NCBI GenBank assembly: GCA_029891345.1
Contig: CM057005.1
Span: 65,605,760-65,669,759 of the forward strand
DNA from: Dryococelus australis
Taxonomy: Eukaryota > Arthropoda > Insecta > Phasmatodea > Phasmatidae
Length of the DNA stretch: 64,000 bases
Reading direction: 5' to 3'
Shown: piece by piece, positions 44,737-55,799 of the stretch
Numbering within the stretch: the first letter of the stretch is position 1
Layout: each line of letters starts with the position of its first letter
The notes under the pieces: model-generated
Databases searched by the model: none
The model's input: only the letters and a program-made list of their open reading frames with translations
What the model was told of the DNA's origin: nothing
Made by a program: the position numbers and the translations under genes

Positions 44737-45249
44737 CTGTAACACCAAAACAATTGCTTGTGAACATTACCAACAGTAACTTTTTAAAGTGAAACATTCT
44801 ACTCAGAAAACTTGTTATACTGGTAAAAAAAAAAGTTTACATGCCTAGGGTTTGTTACGAGCTTCATGCACGTTGATTAAACCATTGTGCAATTCTCACA
44901 TAAGGAAACTTTCACATGCACTTAGAAACTTTTTTAAAAAGCTGATGCTAGTAATTTAAATACGTAACTAAAGCAGAATTTAACTTTGTTCAGATTACAC
45001 TTTATAAATTATTTTGTCAGTAAAGTACTTCCAATTGTGTGTTGCACATTTGGCGATAATACCTGCTAGACTGTGCATTTTATTTTTGTTTTAACTGTTT
45101 CTGTACTCAAGTTGATGGTATTCAGTTCAGCTGTGTGATTTCCAAGCAAATTAAAAGGTAAGGTTTTATAGCAAAAATAAACATAAATTTTTGAAAACAT
45201 CAACATGTCTGATGAATTTTTGCTGCAAAAATAAATTTAGCCATAAAAT
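44737..45249 (-). other. intron, AT-rich
   Basis: Start of the 8.8-kb Tudor intron on its 3' side. No repeat or gene is recognised. Confidence 0.5.
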
Positions 45250-45990
45250 CTTTTACCACATGTTTGATGCCAGAGGTAAATTATACGGCTGCATAAAATT
45301 AATATTTCCAACTGCAGAACATGATAAAACGATAATGTCAAAACCTATGGTGGTAATGGTGACTAAATGAAATTTCTCAATATAGTGGAGTAATGATATC
45401 TCTCCGGCATAAGACAGGTGAACCCTCTGCGGTGGATACGTTTCCGATGGGGGTTTTCGCCTGGCGGGTCGGGGATTGCCCACTTTGGGGTTCCTAATAG
45501 GGTACTGCCTGGAAGAAGGGTTGCGATTGGCTGGAGGGGAATCAAACCCCAGGGTGAGCTTAGTCAAAAAGTCTCCTTCCCAGGGAGCATGACCTTGCTC
45601 ACCGAGAAGGCCTTCAAAATATGGAACGCCAGCTGTCCCAAGGGGGGATACAAACAAACAAAAAAAATTAACAATGAAAATGAGGATACACATGACAATG
45701 GAATGGGGATGATTTTGATGTCGTCCCAGATAATTCCTTACTGGTTTCTCGCACGCTACCGGGACACCTATAGGGTGGCAACCTTGTAGGCTTATGAGTG
45801 GGAAAGAAGTTATGAGTAGGAGATGCTATACGGGATAGTAATATAGTTTTTTGGGGTATGACGATATTAAGAACCTTACCAGCTGCAGTTCGGATATTGC
45901 ACATTGTTCGTACAGTACTGCTACTGGATGGCGATGGCGCAGGTGGTTTCACAATAGGTTTAGGTGTAGGAGGGTGCAAATAACTACCAT
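45250..45990 (-). mobile_element. LTR-family-related fragment (GTAGVP module)
   Basis: Minus strand. AAGKVLNIVIPQ near 45865 parallels SGRMIRVRIPPK at 12095. GTAGVPYFEGLLGEQGHAPW then LTKLTLGFDSPP (about 45640-45530) parallels 12285-12390. The T-arm-like hairpin at 45537-45551 is shared. Beyond 45400 the match to copy 4 ends. It is an isolated decayed fragment inverted relative to its neighbour. Confidence 0.55.
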
Positions 45991-46094
45991 GGTCGTAGCT
46001 TGGCGACGACTAACAGATGCCTAGCACTGGATCCAGTCTCATGTTCATAGGCTATGTAGGGAGTTATCCTACTGGGTTCGTTATCTAATAGTAC

Positions 46095-47200
46095 TGATGC
46101 GTGCTGTTTTATCATACTACTATAAATGATTACGACTCATCTCACATCACACCAAGTATATCAACTTCAACCCACGTGAGTGTCGAACCCTGCCAACCTG
46201 TACACGGAAATTGCGAGCCACCACAATCCTGGAGGGAGCCCGAACATGTGGATTTCAAGGTTGCGCAAGCCAGCAGACACATTGTCCTCCCCTCCCCCAT
46301 GCTGAAAGCGTACAAGCCGTCAGCCGCCATTTCTTGCAGTTCCTCGAGCTCGCTCCACCACTTCTTGTGCTGGGGTGTCCAACGACCTCCAAGTCTTCAG
46401 CAGCCTACCAGAGGCTGCTCCTATTGTTGACAACAGTCTTCAGTGATGCCAATAGCTACCACTTACCAGAAGCTTCTTCTGTTAGTCTTCAACATTAACA
46501 CTCCCTGCTACTAGAGCAGTGGAACTTTAACTTCTTTGTCTCGTCTAGACACCCCATGAATAGTTAGCAAAGTTAAGTATTTCTATTTAGCAGTCAACTA
46601 TTTATTTTCCCGCTTTGTTCTTTTAGCCATGAGTATTATTCATAGAGTAATATTTACTACGCCTGCTAGGAATGATACACATTGTGTACTGTCGACAGAG
46701 TCTGGGTGTTTTATTACGAACTAGACTATGACTGGGGACACACTTCCGGAATCCACCATTCCTATATATACACCATTCAACGGCCACCTGTTCTAAACCT
46801 CTGGGAATAGAACAGCAGAGTCACAACCACTAGAAACTCGCCAATCAGGGAGAGACAGTGCACTTGGGTTGTATCCCTACCGGAGCACCTAGATGCTGGC
46901 GGGGGTATTTTCCCGAGTGTTACGGCCTGGCCTTGGTTGCAATACCACACCCAGTTGTAGCAGGAAGGCGACCCATACGGCTCAACACCCCCCAGTGGTG
47001 GGGGAGTCTCCTGGAGCACCGAGCTCGTGCCGGTAGCTGCTACTGGAAGTACACTAATCTAGGGAATTGTTTCATGTACGTGGTGCACGACTTGTATTGT
47101 TCAGCAGCGTACCACATTCTATGCCTTTCAAGGTGAGGCACGGCTCAAGGAGAGAAGAGCAAAGGACAGCTCAGCGTTTTTGGGATTCCTTATAGTATAG
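46095..47200 (+). mobile_element. LTR-family copy 8 (LTR type A, hairpin, leader)
   Basis: The LTR starts at 46095 (TGATGCGTGC) with GATTACGACTCATC at 46128. TTTGTCTCGTCTAGACACC is near 46540. The hairpin (46788-46815) and a leader follow; the leader is similar to 8160-8440 and to 56143-56460 (ATCCCTACCGGAGCACCTAG). The Gag start ATGCCTTTCAAGGTGAGGC is at 47121. The copy stops near 47200, where a different fragment begins. Decayed. Confidence 0.7.
46788..46815 (+). other. family hairpin, copy 8
   Basis: AACGGCCACC precedes a perfect 8-bp stem CTGTTCTA/TAGAACAG. AGAGTCACAACCACTAGAAACTC follows. Confidence 0.85.
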
Positions 47201-47206
47201 TCAAAA

Positions 47207-47510
47207 GTTCAGCTTCGTAGCTGTCACAAGGGTGCGGAGGTTGGTAGCCTTCCACCGCAGGGGTAGATTATCTCAGGGTAGCGAGCAGAACCACAATTTT
47301 CTTATCACCCTGGGTGGAGGCTGATAAGTATATTGCCTCATCTCGAGTTTCAGCAGCTGTGACATCAATGGTCGCAGGGGTGCTGCGATCCTGTGGTGAC
47401 TCTTTCAACTTCCTTATCGGCTTCGGAGTGTCTGTGGATCGTCGGATAAAACAATCTCTAGTCCCGGGGGTGGCGACCGCATGCCAAATTGTGGGAGGGC
47501 AGTACAATTT
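47207..47510 (-). pseudogene. shared TETP-IRKL fragment, copy 2
   Basis: Homologous to 32560-32790. The frame VATPGTRDCFIRRSTDTPKP then IRKL and YLSASTQGDKK is open for about 79 codons. The function is unknown. It directly abuts copy 8 of the LTR family in the opposite orientation. Confidence 0.45.
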
Positions 47511-48092
47511 CCATAATTAAATGCGTTAATTATTCTAGTGTCTGTAGTTGTCCAATGCATGGAATCAAACCTGTAGCCAATGGAATAAATGTATGCAGTT
47601 TTAGACTTGCCCCAAATGCTTTCAGAGCTTGTTGATGGGGCAAAGTCGACCCATAGGGTGCGCAGTAGTGTGGCATGCGTGAAACTTCATAATGAACATA
47701 CAAATATGTATACATTAGTTATGTGCCAAGTCTAACTAACAGAAAACAGTACACAGAAGAATCTTTAAAAGCATTTGTAATACATAAGTAAGAGTATAAG
47801 ATATAAAACAAACATTTAAACATAATTCACCACCATAAAGAAAATAATATATATTAAGTTCTTGTCAAGCTGCTGGGTTACCTTGATACAAAAACCGGCA
47901 CACCAATATCCACTACGAAATTCCAGAAAACAGTATAGTATTTTACGTGCCACAGGTGACGTCCTTGAGCCTACTAAGCCTCCCTCACTTTTTATACTTA
48001 CACCATTAAGTTTATATGTCCTGCACTCCATTGATATACAGTATCTCCCATATTGTTATTATTTCAAAAATTTTATTAAATTGGTAATAAGA
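47511..48092 (-). other. intron, no feature recognised
   Basis: AT-rich intronic sequence without a recognised gene or repeat. Confidence 0.5.
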
Positions 48093-48363
48093 ATACGCAT
48101 TGAGTGGAATGGAGTGGAGAGAATTGGGCGGCTCTTAACGTTAAGGTATTGAGAGCAGAAGTGGGTGAAGCAAGGTGAGTATGAAGATGTGCTGGTATAA
48201 AGGGGTTGGGGAAACTGGAGATCCAAGAACAAACGTACCCAACAATGGCATCGTCCGACACGAATCCCACGTGCAAAAATCCGGGAGCAACTCCGCCAGG
48301 AATCAAACCCGGTTCGTCTAGGTGGAATAGGTGAGAGGCGAGTAATCGAACCACTAATCCACC
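48093..48363 (-). mobile_element. tRNA-derived SINE, copy 1
   Basis: On the minus strand the head begins TAGTGGTGGATTAGTGGTTCG (A-box region) and has a B box GGTTTGATTCC about 50 bases on, as in a tRNA gene. The body then matches 53910-54165, with CACGTGGGATTCGTG / CACATGTGGGAATTGTG and CCATAC/CATACTCACCTTG blocks. Confidence 0.8.
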
Positions 48364-49029
48364 ACTACAATAAGCACCAAGGACCTGTAATAGGCTCGGT
48401 TAGTCGCTGACTTTTCAAATCTGATGTTCCCTGTATAATTGGCAGCCTCGGCAGGCAGCAGGAAATTTTCGAACAAGGGTCCTCGTGTAGAATGTGTGGT
48501 CGACACTGTTGTGGTGTGGGGTCATTTCCGCCCACATCTAAATTTTGCTGCATATCCACCCCCATCCTCATCTCTCCTCATCTAGTCTTTTGACTGGTTG
48601 GAGTAATAGGTCTGTCCCTTGGATACGGCAGGCAGGCAGCCCATTAGCATCAACCTCCTGACCATTTTATTTATTTTTATACGCATTGAATTTTTAATTA
48701 TTTCAGTGACATCAACTACAAAGATAATAACTAGAAGCCTGGAAAATGTGCTGGTCTAGCGAAAGCTGGAGGGTGTATTATACATTCTGAGTACATAGTA
48801 TAAATTTCCTGTCATATAAAAACTGCAGCAAAAATAATAGTAGTTTCTGTCTGCTTATGAGTGACACAGCTTTAGTTCTGCAATGTTCACATTCCCGTTA
48901 CCATCAAATTCAAGAAACTTTGAACATTACAAGTAATGATTTATATTATTTTATTATGTCCTATGCACACAGAATTTATACATATAGAAATACAAGCACA
49001 CGTGGGAAAATACTGAAACAGGACGAAAG
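48364..49029. other. intron, no feature recognised
   Basis: A moderately GC-rich stretch (48364-48660) after the SINE may be an extension of a composite repeat. The rest is AT-rich and no gene is seen. Confidence 0.4.
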
Positions 49030-49450
49030 GCAGTTTACGATAAAGTGAGCACTTTTGAAATCAACCTTAATAAAAAAGTCACTGCCCCTACTTGCGTATA
49101 TTTTAAAGGGCACACTGAGTGACACTCGCCCAGTAAAGTTGGTAACGATTGATGGGAAGCAGTTCCATATCTTAACGTCAAAGGAAAAGTGTTAGGTAAT
49201 CATTTGTGATAACTTAAATTATTTCTTTCGCTTTCTATTTTTTTTTAATGCATCAAAGTGTAAAAATGAGTATATTTGTAAAATAATTACTTTTCTAATA
49301 ATTTCCCAGTTTTACTTGCCCGATGCATGAATAAAGTGATGAGGTCCGTGGCTATGTTAATTTTACATAAGGCATAAGAATTCACAATATGCATACAAGT
49401 ACATCTTAAGCAGGGTTTTTAAAAGTGCTCATTTTATCATGAACAGTCTA
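49030..49450. mobile_element. MITE-like element, ~420 bp
   Basis: The ends GATAAAGTGAGCACTTTTGAA and (minus) GATAAAATGAGCACTTTTAAA are inverted repeats, with weaker similarity for some 10 bases outward. No ORF and no known family. Confidence 0.6.
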
Positions 49451-50470
49451 TAGTCAGATTTTACTGCTGTTGTTTGCTGCCTGAATATGTAGCTCCACAC
49501 ATGATCACAGGGAAAGTTATTAAAGAATTCTATTACATTATGGAAGTATGTATATATATGGCCATGTGTCTCATGCAGCAAAAATTCATGCTCCAGCTCT
49601 GACAACTGGATAGCAGGTGACTCATCGCCTACTGGTCTCTTATCCATGGAATACTAATCTGCCTCGTTAAAATGCCTTCTTCCCCAACTGGCATGGGAAC
49701 ATCTATTAAGTCTGCTATGCCTGCCCCTTCCTCCACAAAACATTTTTCACATCTGCCATTAACATATAAACTTGAGCTCCCCTAAGTTCTTGTAGGTTAT
49801 TATTTCTGTCACCTCCCATCACTCCACAATCAATATACTGGGTGGTGTTTTCTGAGTTATCGTTTGATTGTGTTCACACTGCTGGTAGTTGTGTGACAAT
49901 TTCTCCATCTGATCAAAATTGAGAAATTGATTGCAGAATTCTTCGATGGACGGGTTTGAGCTAGGCCCACTGCATTTGATATCGTAGAGTCAGTAAGGAT
50001 AAAAATAAAGCCATAGGACATGGTGGTTCTAGTTTAGGGGTTCTCTCAAACATGTCACTCTTAAATGTTTCTCAAGAGACTTTCCTTTTTTGGGTCAAAT
50101 TTCTCAGCCTGTAATGTGGTAGAAATTCTAATGAGTTTTTGTACTCCAGAAGTGTGTAAAAAAATTATCTTTAAATTGCTCATATGACTGACTGACTATT
50201 CTTATATCTCAAATCCCACCAATAATAAGCCATACTCTGAAGCACGAAACAGAGGCACCTGATTGTATTCTGTTCACTCAGCTCAAAACACATACAGCAA
50301 TCTTTGAAATATTTGATCAATTAGCCTACTTTTCTGTAGTTTTACCTGAATATGTAGATATCTTTCACCCAATGATATGCAGGTTAGTGAAATATGGTAG
50401 CAGTCGAAGGTGTTGCACTTGGCATGGCTGGGAACACACATTGTCATTTGTACATGTGTCTGTTGCTGCC
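49451..50470 (-). other. intron, unassigned
   Basis: A minus-strand open stretch of 72 codons at 49647-49429 (DKRPVGDESPAIQLSELEHE, then FLLHETHGHIYTYFHN) has no recognised family and overlaps the MITE end. It is listed as uncertain. The rest is without recognisable features. Confidence 0.3.
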
Positions 50471-51056
50471 TTATGCCAGGTTGCACCATCGTAGTTCGAA
50501 ACTGGATCCGAGATCGGATCTAAGATCAACACAGAAAACTGTTGTACCATTCGAGTTCAGAGCTGGACTGGAGATCGAGATAAAGATCATTTTGAACCGC
50601 CAAAATTGGTGGTTCAAAATCTCAATCCGAGATCAGCAGCCATCGTTGACAAATGTAGTTTGAAAATACGCCGACAGCTAGAACTAGGTACAATTTTTTT
50701 CTTGGGAAATTAAAACAACATTATATGCACTTGAATATTATTCAGTAAAATTTGTACAACAATAATTCATTTAAAACAGATAAAACATTGTGATGTTCTA
50801 TGATCTAGTTCTATCTATAATGAAAAATACACATAGTTCCATGATGTCATATATTACGAACCAATAGCAAAATTTGTCTCATACTTAATCTCAATCTCTC
50901 ACTTTGGAACCAAGATTAACGAATGGGAGATCCAGAATCATGAAATTTCGTTGGTGCAACACTTTTACATTGGAACCAAAATCAACCTGGATCCTGGTTC
51001 GGAACTAGGATCATTCAATCTTGAATTGGGGAAGACGTTGGTGCAACCGGGCATAA
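50471..51056. mobile_element. PIF/Harbinger-like non-autonomous element
   Basis: The ends TTATGCCAGGTTGCACCATC and (minus) TTATGCCCGGTTGCACCAAC are inverted repeats. The interior matches the 16890-18055 element on both sides of the SANT/Myb ORF, which is missing here. It is thus a deletion derivative of about 586 bp. Confidence 0.78.
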
Positions 51057-51513
51057 AACATTTCAGGGGTAGCTGATCCTGTGCTTGGTGGGCACTGCTG
51101 TAGCTCAGAACTTGCTGTTAATTGCTCAATCCTAAAAAAACTTTTATTATTTTTTTCTTTAAGCATGGCGTATCCAATCAAAGAACTGTGTGTTATTAAA
51201 TTTAGGCACTGTTCGAAATGTTGCAAAAACATTTCCAGGTTACTCTGAAACTACTGTTTTTATTTCCCTACTTCACTTCAGATATTATTCATTACAAACA
51301 GTAGATGGAATGCGCTCACCACCTGATGAATTTGGCCCAGCCAGCTAAACGTTGCGTGACCATGCATCCAAGTGGAAAATATGTTCACCTGACTTTTGTT
51401 TGTGTTCCGCCCTGTGAGTAATTGTATTTTCTATCTACTTCGCCAAATGAAATTAATATTATGTATCTTGACCATTATAATCACATATTACATGATAGAG
51501 AGAAAAAACCTGC
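51057..51513. other. intron, short repeat
   Basis: 51305-51430 is homologous to 43750-43870 (CTCACCACCTGATGAA, GCAACT/CATCCAAGTGGAAAATATG). Nothing else is recognised. Confidence 0.45.
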
Positions 51514-52375
51514 TGACGTGTGCCGCTTCTACACCTATTATAATACGACTCCGACTCATCGCCTAGGAGTACTGCTTCCATCTCAACAGATGTGAGCAAC
51601 ACGTTGCCTATCCCAACAGGCAATGGGAACTTATGTGTTTTTCCTTCGCACCTGGAAGGCACGCATCCCGGCAGGCATCCCCCCCCCCCCTCCTTGAGCA
51701 TGACGCCGACAAGCTGCCCAGACCTCGGGTACGGCCGAGCAGACCCGACGAGGAACGAAGCTAGAACTGCTGACGAGATAATTCTCACGCCACCCAGGGC
51801 CGGAGGAAGTCACGCCTCCCCCAGACCCTGCGCCTGCAGCTTACAAGCTTCCACTATATAAGTCCAGATGCTGCCGGCCTCGGGAGTCATTCTTTTGCAT
51901 CTCTTGCACCGCCCACAGCACTCTTAGTGCTCAGGAGCTCTAGAGAAGTTCAAAGCCTACAAGTACGCCTTCGTGGCAACCGACTACATATGCAGACGAC
52001 CAGTCAATCCGGCGACATACCAACATGGAACATTCTTCTTTTAACTTCCTTTGTCTCCTCTAGACACCTATAATTAGTAGTTTAACTGTAACTATTATTT
52101 TTTATCTAGAATCAGCTTTTCCTGTTTATTCAGAACCTGGTCACCTACACTTGGAACCACGGAGTTACCTTCAGTTATCCTCGACTTGGTAGGAGGTAGC
52201 ACAGGCCACGTGTCTATTGAACTTTCAATAAACACACTTTGCTTTCTACTTCGCTACTTTTATTTCCAGGGTAGTTATCTGTACTCACAGTTGGAGGTAG
52301 ATTATGCTGCGCACTGCCAACGGAATCCGGGGAAGTTATTAAACCGAACTAAGTCACACCCATTAGACGGCTACC

Positions 52376-52427
52376 TGTTTCTTCCCAGCAAACACACAGC
52401 AATGTTAGTGCTCGTGGGGAAGAAACA
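52376..52427 (+). other. family hairpin, copy 9
   Basis: TTAGACGGCTACC precedes a perfect 11-bp stem TGTTTCTTCCC/GGGAAGAAACA. CGCCCCAACCACTAGTAAC follows. Confidence 0.88.
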
Positions 52428-52722
52428 ATAACGCCCCAACCACTAGTAACACCTTCACATCAGGAGACATGACACACTCGGGTTGCTTTGCACCACTCGC
52501 ACTATTAGTTTGCAGTGACGGCGACCTGCAGTGCTGCTGGGTATTCTGGGTGGACGCACAACCAGTAGAGGCATGGCGCGACTCCAGCTCAACGTCCCTG
52601 ATCACTCTGCCTACGTGGGGGATCAGTGGGGACTCTTATCGAGCCGGCCGACAAGTCACTATTGGGGTACACTATTAGTATTTCCCTTTCAGTGCATTGC
52701 GTGATTTATAGAACTGTTACCC

Positions 52723-53030
52723 TATGCCTCATGAGAGAAGGAGTGGCATGAGACGTAGAAAGCAACACCTGGCTCACCCTGCTGTCTGGCCGAGGATAGT
52801 ATTACCCTATCCTACGTAGGATAGACAGGCGGAACGGGTTCATGTCGCCGAACTCAGATGTCAAGCAGTTGCACCTGCACAGGCAATATTAATTGAGTTT
52901 CCACAGTGTGTCTGTACCAGCTACATGTATCACCCTGTTGTGTACAGCTTGTTAACCGGAGCGGAAGTTCACCTAGGTTGGGACGTGATTTTCTGGACAA
53001 AATAAGCACGACGTTGGAACATTCGTGCAG
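52723..53030 (+). pseudogene. Gag N-terminal (FW-motif) domain fossil, copy 9
   Basis: The frame start ATGCCTCATGAGAGAAGG lies in the shared context and codes for a basic N-terminus. Further on HPVVYSLLTGAEVHLGWDVI precedes FW. The landmarks match copy 6 in order and spacing. Fossil. Confidence 0.55.
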
Positions 53031-53100
53031 GCATTCACCCCGCTTAAGCCTAAACTTAGCTCAACTACCGAACTAGAGGTGAGAGTGTATCAGAACTAGC

Positions 53101-53500
53101 CGACACTCCTCGCCTCATCCCCGCTACCTAATTCGCTTTTGATCTAGCGAGTAAAATATGTAACTACCGTATCCAGTCAGTCTAATTGGACATGTGTCAC
53201 TGCATTGATGATTTTAGAATGGAATTGTTGTGTAGTATGTTTCTTAACGTGAATATTTTAATATGCCTTAAGTTGTAAAAATTTGTTAAAATAAAACAAA
53301 AAACTTTGTACTGAATAGGGTTTTGTCAAGACTAAAACAATAGCTCACTGTAACAATATTTTCATTAATGTGGAATTTGTTAAAGTAGTGCTTTAATGTA
53401 CATAAATTAAATATGGCATTCCACTTAATTACTGCAAAACAAGCATATTTAAGTCTTATGTTGAAATGGACAAGAGAAGATAAAACCATTTATGACTTAC
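53101..53500 (-). other. intron, no feature recognised
   Basis: AT-rich intron sequence just downstream of a Tudor exon on the minus strand. Confidence 0.5.
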
Positions 53501-53746
53501 CACTGTTCTTGGCAATGCATGCATCCCCCACGTGAGGGACAAACATTTTGGCTTTGCTGTGGTAAGCATACAGGTTGATCTCGCGTAGAAGTGTGCGGTA
53601 CACATAATGGATAACTTCCTCATCTGCTCGACAACCAGACACTGTCAGGTCCCCATCCTCCCCCTCGCCCAGGACTGACAGAATGACTAACGGTACTGTC
53701 CTGGTCAGTGGCAACGTCACATACTTCAACGTAGCCCCGCTGCATC
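53501..53746 (-). CDS. Tudor-domain gene exon (N-terminal part of eTud)
   Basis: 246-bp exon, phase 1 on both sides. The acceptor is TGGTATGTTCCAG|GATGCAG and the donor AACAGTG|GTAAGTC on the minus strand. It reads LKYVTLPLTRTVPLVILSVL, an acidic GEGEDGD loop, SGCRADEEVIHYVYRTLLRE then INLYAYHSKAKMFVPHVGDA and CIAKNS. This is the first SN-like strand, long helix and VG-x-x-C-x-A-K entry strand of an extended Tudor domain. The donor base plus the first two bases of the next exon give Asp, producing AKNSDDVWHRAL without a break. The near-consensus splice signals and frame continuity argue for a functional host exon. Confidence 0.9.
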
Positions 53747-53828
53747 CTGGAACATACCACATTTGTTACAGTCAATGTCGACTGGTGAACTACTCTATTT
53801 ACATCAAATCAGAAGCCATGCATACTAC
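53747..53828 (-). other. intron, adjoining Tudor exon
   Basis: Short intron stretch upstream of the exon. Nothing is recognised. Confidence 0.4.
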
Positions 53829-53905
53829 AATGGAACCTCTTTATTACTAATTGCAAGAGACTTGAATTTTTGCAGTTTTGAGTAATGAGGTTTGTATTAA
53901 TGGTG
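53829..53905. repeat. lone pogo-like element end
   Basis: The phrase AATGGAACCTCTTTATTACT with a following TAATGAGGTTTGTATTAATGG matches 44250-44330 and 22897-22985. It seems to be one end of a small pogo-like element family. Confidence 0.5.
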
Positions 53906-53909
53906 TTTG

Positions 53910-54165
53910 TGGAGTGGAGTGATTTTAATAGCTCTTAGCATCGAGGTCTTGAGAGCTGATGAAGGTGAAACAAGGTGAGTATGGAGCAGCATGGACAAAC
54001 AAGGGTGGGGGAAATAGAGCTCTCCAAGAAAACCTGCCAACAAGCGGTATCGTTTGGCACAATTCCCACATGTGAAAACCCAGGAGCGGCCTCGCCGGGA
54101 ATCGAACCCAGTTTGCGTATGTGGGAGACAAGTAGCCGAACAACTACACCACCGCTGCATCCTAA
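53910..54165 (-). mobile_element. tRNA-derived SINE, copy 2
   Basis: On the minus strand the head CGGTGGTGTAGTTGTTCGGC fits an A box. An exact B box GGTTCGATTCC follows about 40 bases on. The body matches copy 1 at 48093-48363. Confidence 0.85.
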
Positions 54166-54334
54166 CTATGTTTGTGAGAGTAATTGAAAAAAATCTAAAG
54201 AAATTAAAATACTCACGACAAACTTTGGCATATTGGAAAATAAGGCATTCTTACCACCAGCATGACCTTTCTACCAGTGAACTTGATAGCTTATATCATT
54301 GTCCTAACCAGAAGGATTACTTACATCTTAATCC

Positions 54335-54830
54335 TCATATTTAGTCACAAAGGTTATCCACATTGAAGTTGTGTCTGACTTGAATACTGATAGCTTCATT
54401 GCAACCTTCTCACATTTTGTGTTGCAAAGAAGACTGTGTGCTGCCCTGTATTCTGACTGTGGGACCAATTTTGTAGGTGCCTTCAGACAGCTAACTAGGA
54501 TATGCCAGAATCTAACTGAAATCACCACCCTTACAAAATTTGGCATCTTCTCATTCCATTGATTTTCACTTCCTGCCACCTGCCAGCCCTCATCAAGGTG
54601 GATTGTGAGAGACTGCAGTGAAATCAGCAAAATCTCCATCTGCACCAAGTTATTGGGGAACTGATACTAATTCTGAAAGAGTTAATAACACTATGTACAC
54701 GAGTTGAAGATGTTTCAAACTCAAGAACTTTAACACCAATGTCATCCGACCTTCTTGATGTATCTGGTTACTCCTTGATTGGAGCATCACTTGTGGCTGC
54801 ATCATCTGGCAGAAGGATTATCATAGTGGA
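54335..54830 (+). pseudogene. BEL/Pao integrase fragment fossil
   Basis: Plus strand. HIEVVSDLNTDSFIATFSHF near 54360-54420, YSDCGTNFVGAFRQL near 54450-54495, a stretch like FLPPxSPHQGG near 54570-54600, and LTPMSSDLLDVSGYSLIGAS near 54730-54790 follow the order of BEL/Pao integrase. The matching parts of the 33.4-39.5 kb element confirm the family. Only this part of pol is present. Broken. Confidence 0.85.
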
Positions 54831-55500
54831 GATTTCATTTGGTACGAAAACACTTAATTACGCATTTTCCGGAGGACCATGCGCATTAAGAATTTTACTG
54901 ATCAGCCATCTTGTCAGACTAACCAACAAACTCTGTCACAGGCAGTACACAAGTCAAGTTCACTCATATCACGAATATCAAAATAAAACTAAGAAGTCTA
55001 AATATACAGCCCACCAAGTACGAATTGAGGTCACAACCACAAACCATATTTACAAGAAACAGAAAGAAAAAGATAAAAAATGTTACGCATATTACATTAC
55101 ACCTGTTGAATATGAAGCCTGAGTAAATCAGTCCACTCACCAAATTTTTAGAAAAGGCTTTGACATCAAGCATAGGATATTAGTTAATTTATGTAGAAAT
55201 ATAAACAGTTCACATGGATCATTGTTAAACAAAACTACAGTATTGTATGGTAGTGAACTAGTAAAAAGGGATACAATATAGCATAAAAATGTTGAAAATT
55301 CCTCAGAATCAATCAAATATCAGCAGTATTTTGCAGCTATTCTTAGTCACGTTTAGGAAAGTCACATTTGTGGTACAATATTCAACTAATACTGCACAAA
55401 AAAAAAGTACTTATCAAGTAAATTAGATTGGTTATATTACCCTATACTAATATCTAGTATATCATTCCACAAAATATTATAAAGCTGAAGTGTGTCCGAT
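54831..55500. other. intron, no feature recognised
   Basis: AT-rich. An open stretch continuing to 55122 is Lys-rich and low in complexity and is not supported as a gene. Confidence 0.45.
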
Positions 55501-55799
55501 TAGCTAAGGCTGGATCACAGTCATGTGGCTTTGGTTGCACTTTGGTCGGTTGTGCGTACGGGTTGGCTTATGCATATTTACAGCTGGATATAGCGGTCAG
55601 CCATGTGGCCTTACGGGTTGGTACGAAGTTCTCGACTTTACAAGTCACGAGTCCCTTTGATTGGTCTGGCTTGAGACTCGTTTTGGAGATAATCGTAGTT
55701 GACGATGGGTGGGATGTGCTAAGAGTAGGTGCCTTGTCGGTTTGCAGGCGAGGGGTAGCTGGATATAGCTGATTAAGTCGCTCATCTTCGGCTCAGACG

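Larger units (their letters stand above)
51514..53100 (+). mobile_element. LTR-family copy 9 (LTR type A to Gag N-term)
   Basis: The LTR starts with TGACGTGTGCCGCTTC (51514), then TACGACTCCGACTCATC, the TATA box CTATATAAG near 51856, TTTGTCTCCTCTAGACACC near 52048, TAGGAGGTAGCACAGGCCACG near 52190 and AATAAACACA near 52227. It ends close to CACCCATTAGACGG (52360). The hairpin, leader and Gag frame (52723) follow. This gives the LTR a length near 850 bp. It is decayed, without pol, and lies in the 8.8-kb Tudor intron. Confidence 0.78.

Noticed and set aside
49429-49647. 72-codon minus-strand ORF as a host exon
   Set aside because: No splice sites of quality, no known domain, and overlap with an inverted-repeat end. 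Left as unassigned.
54831-55122. Extension of the 54739-55122 ORF beyond the BEL integrase block
   Set aside because: Lys/Tyr-rich, low-complexity and without BEL homology. Probably chance read-through into intron.
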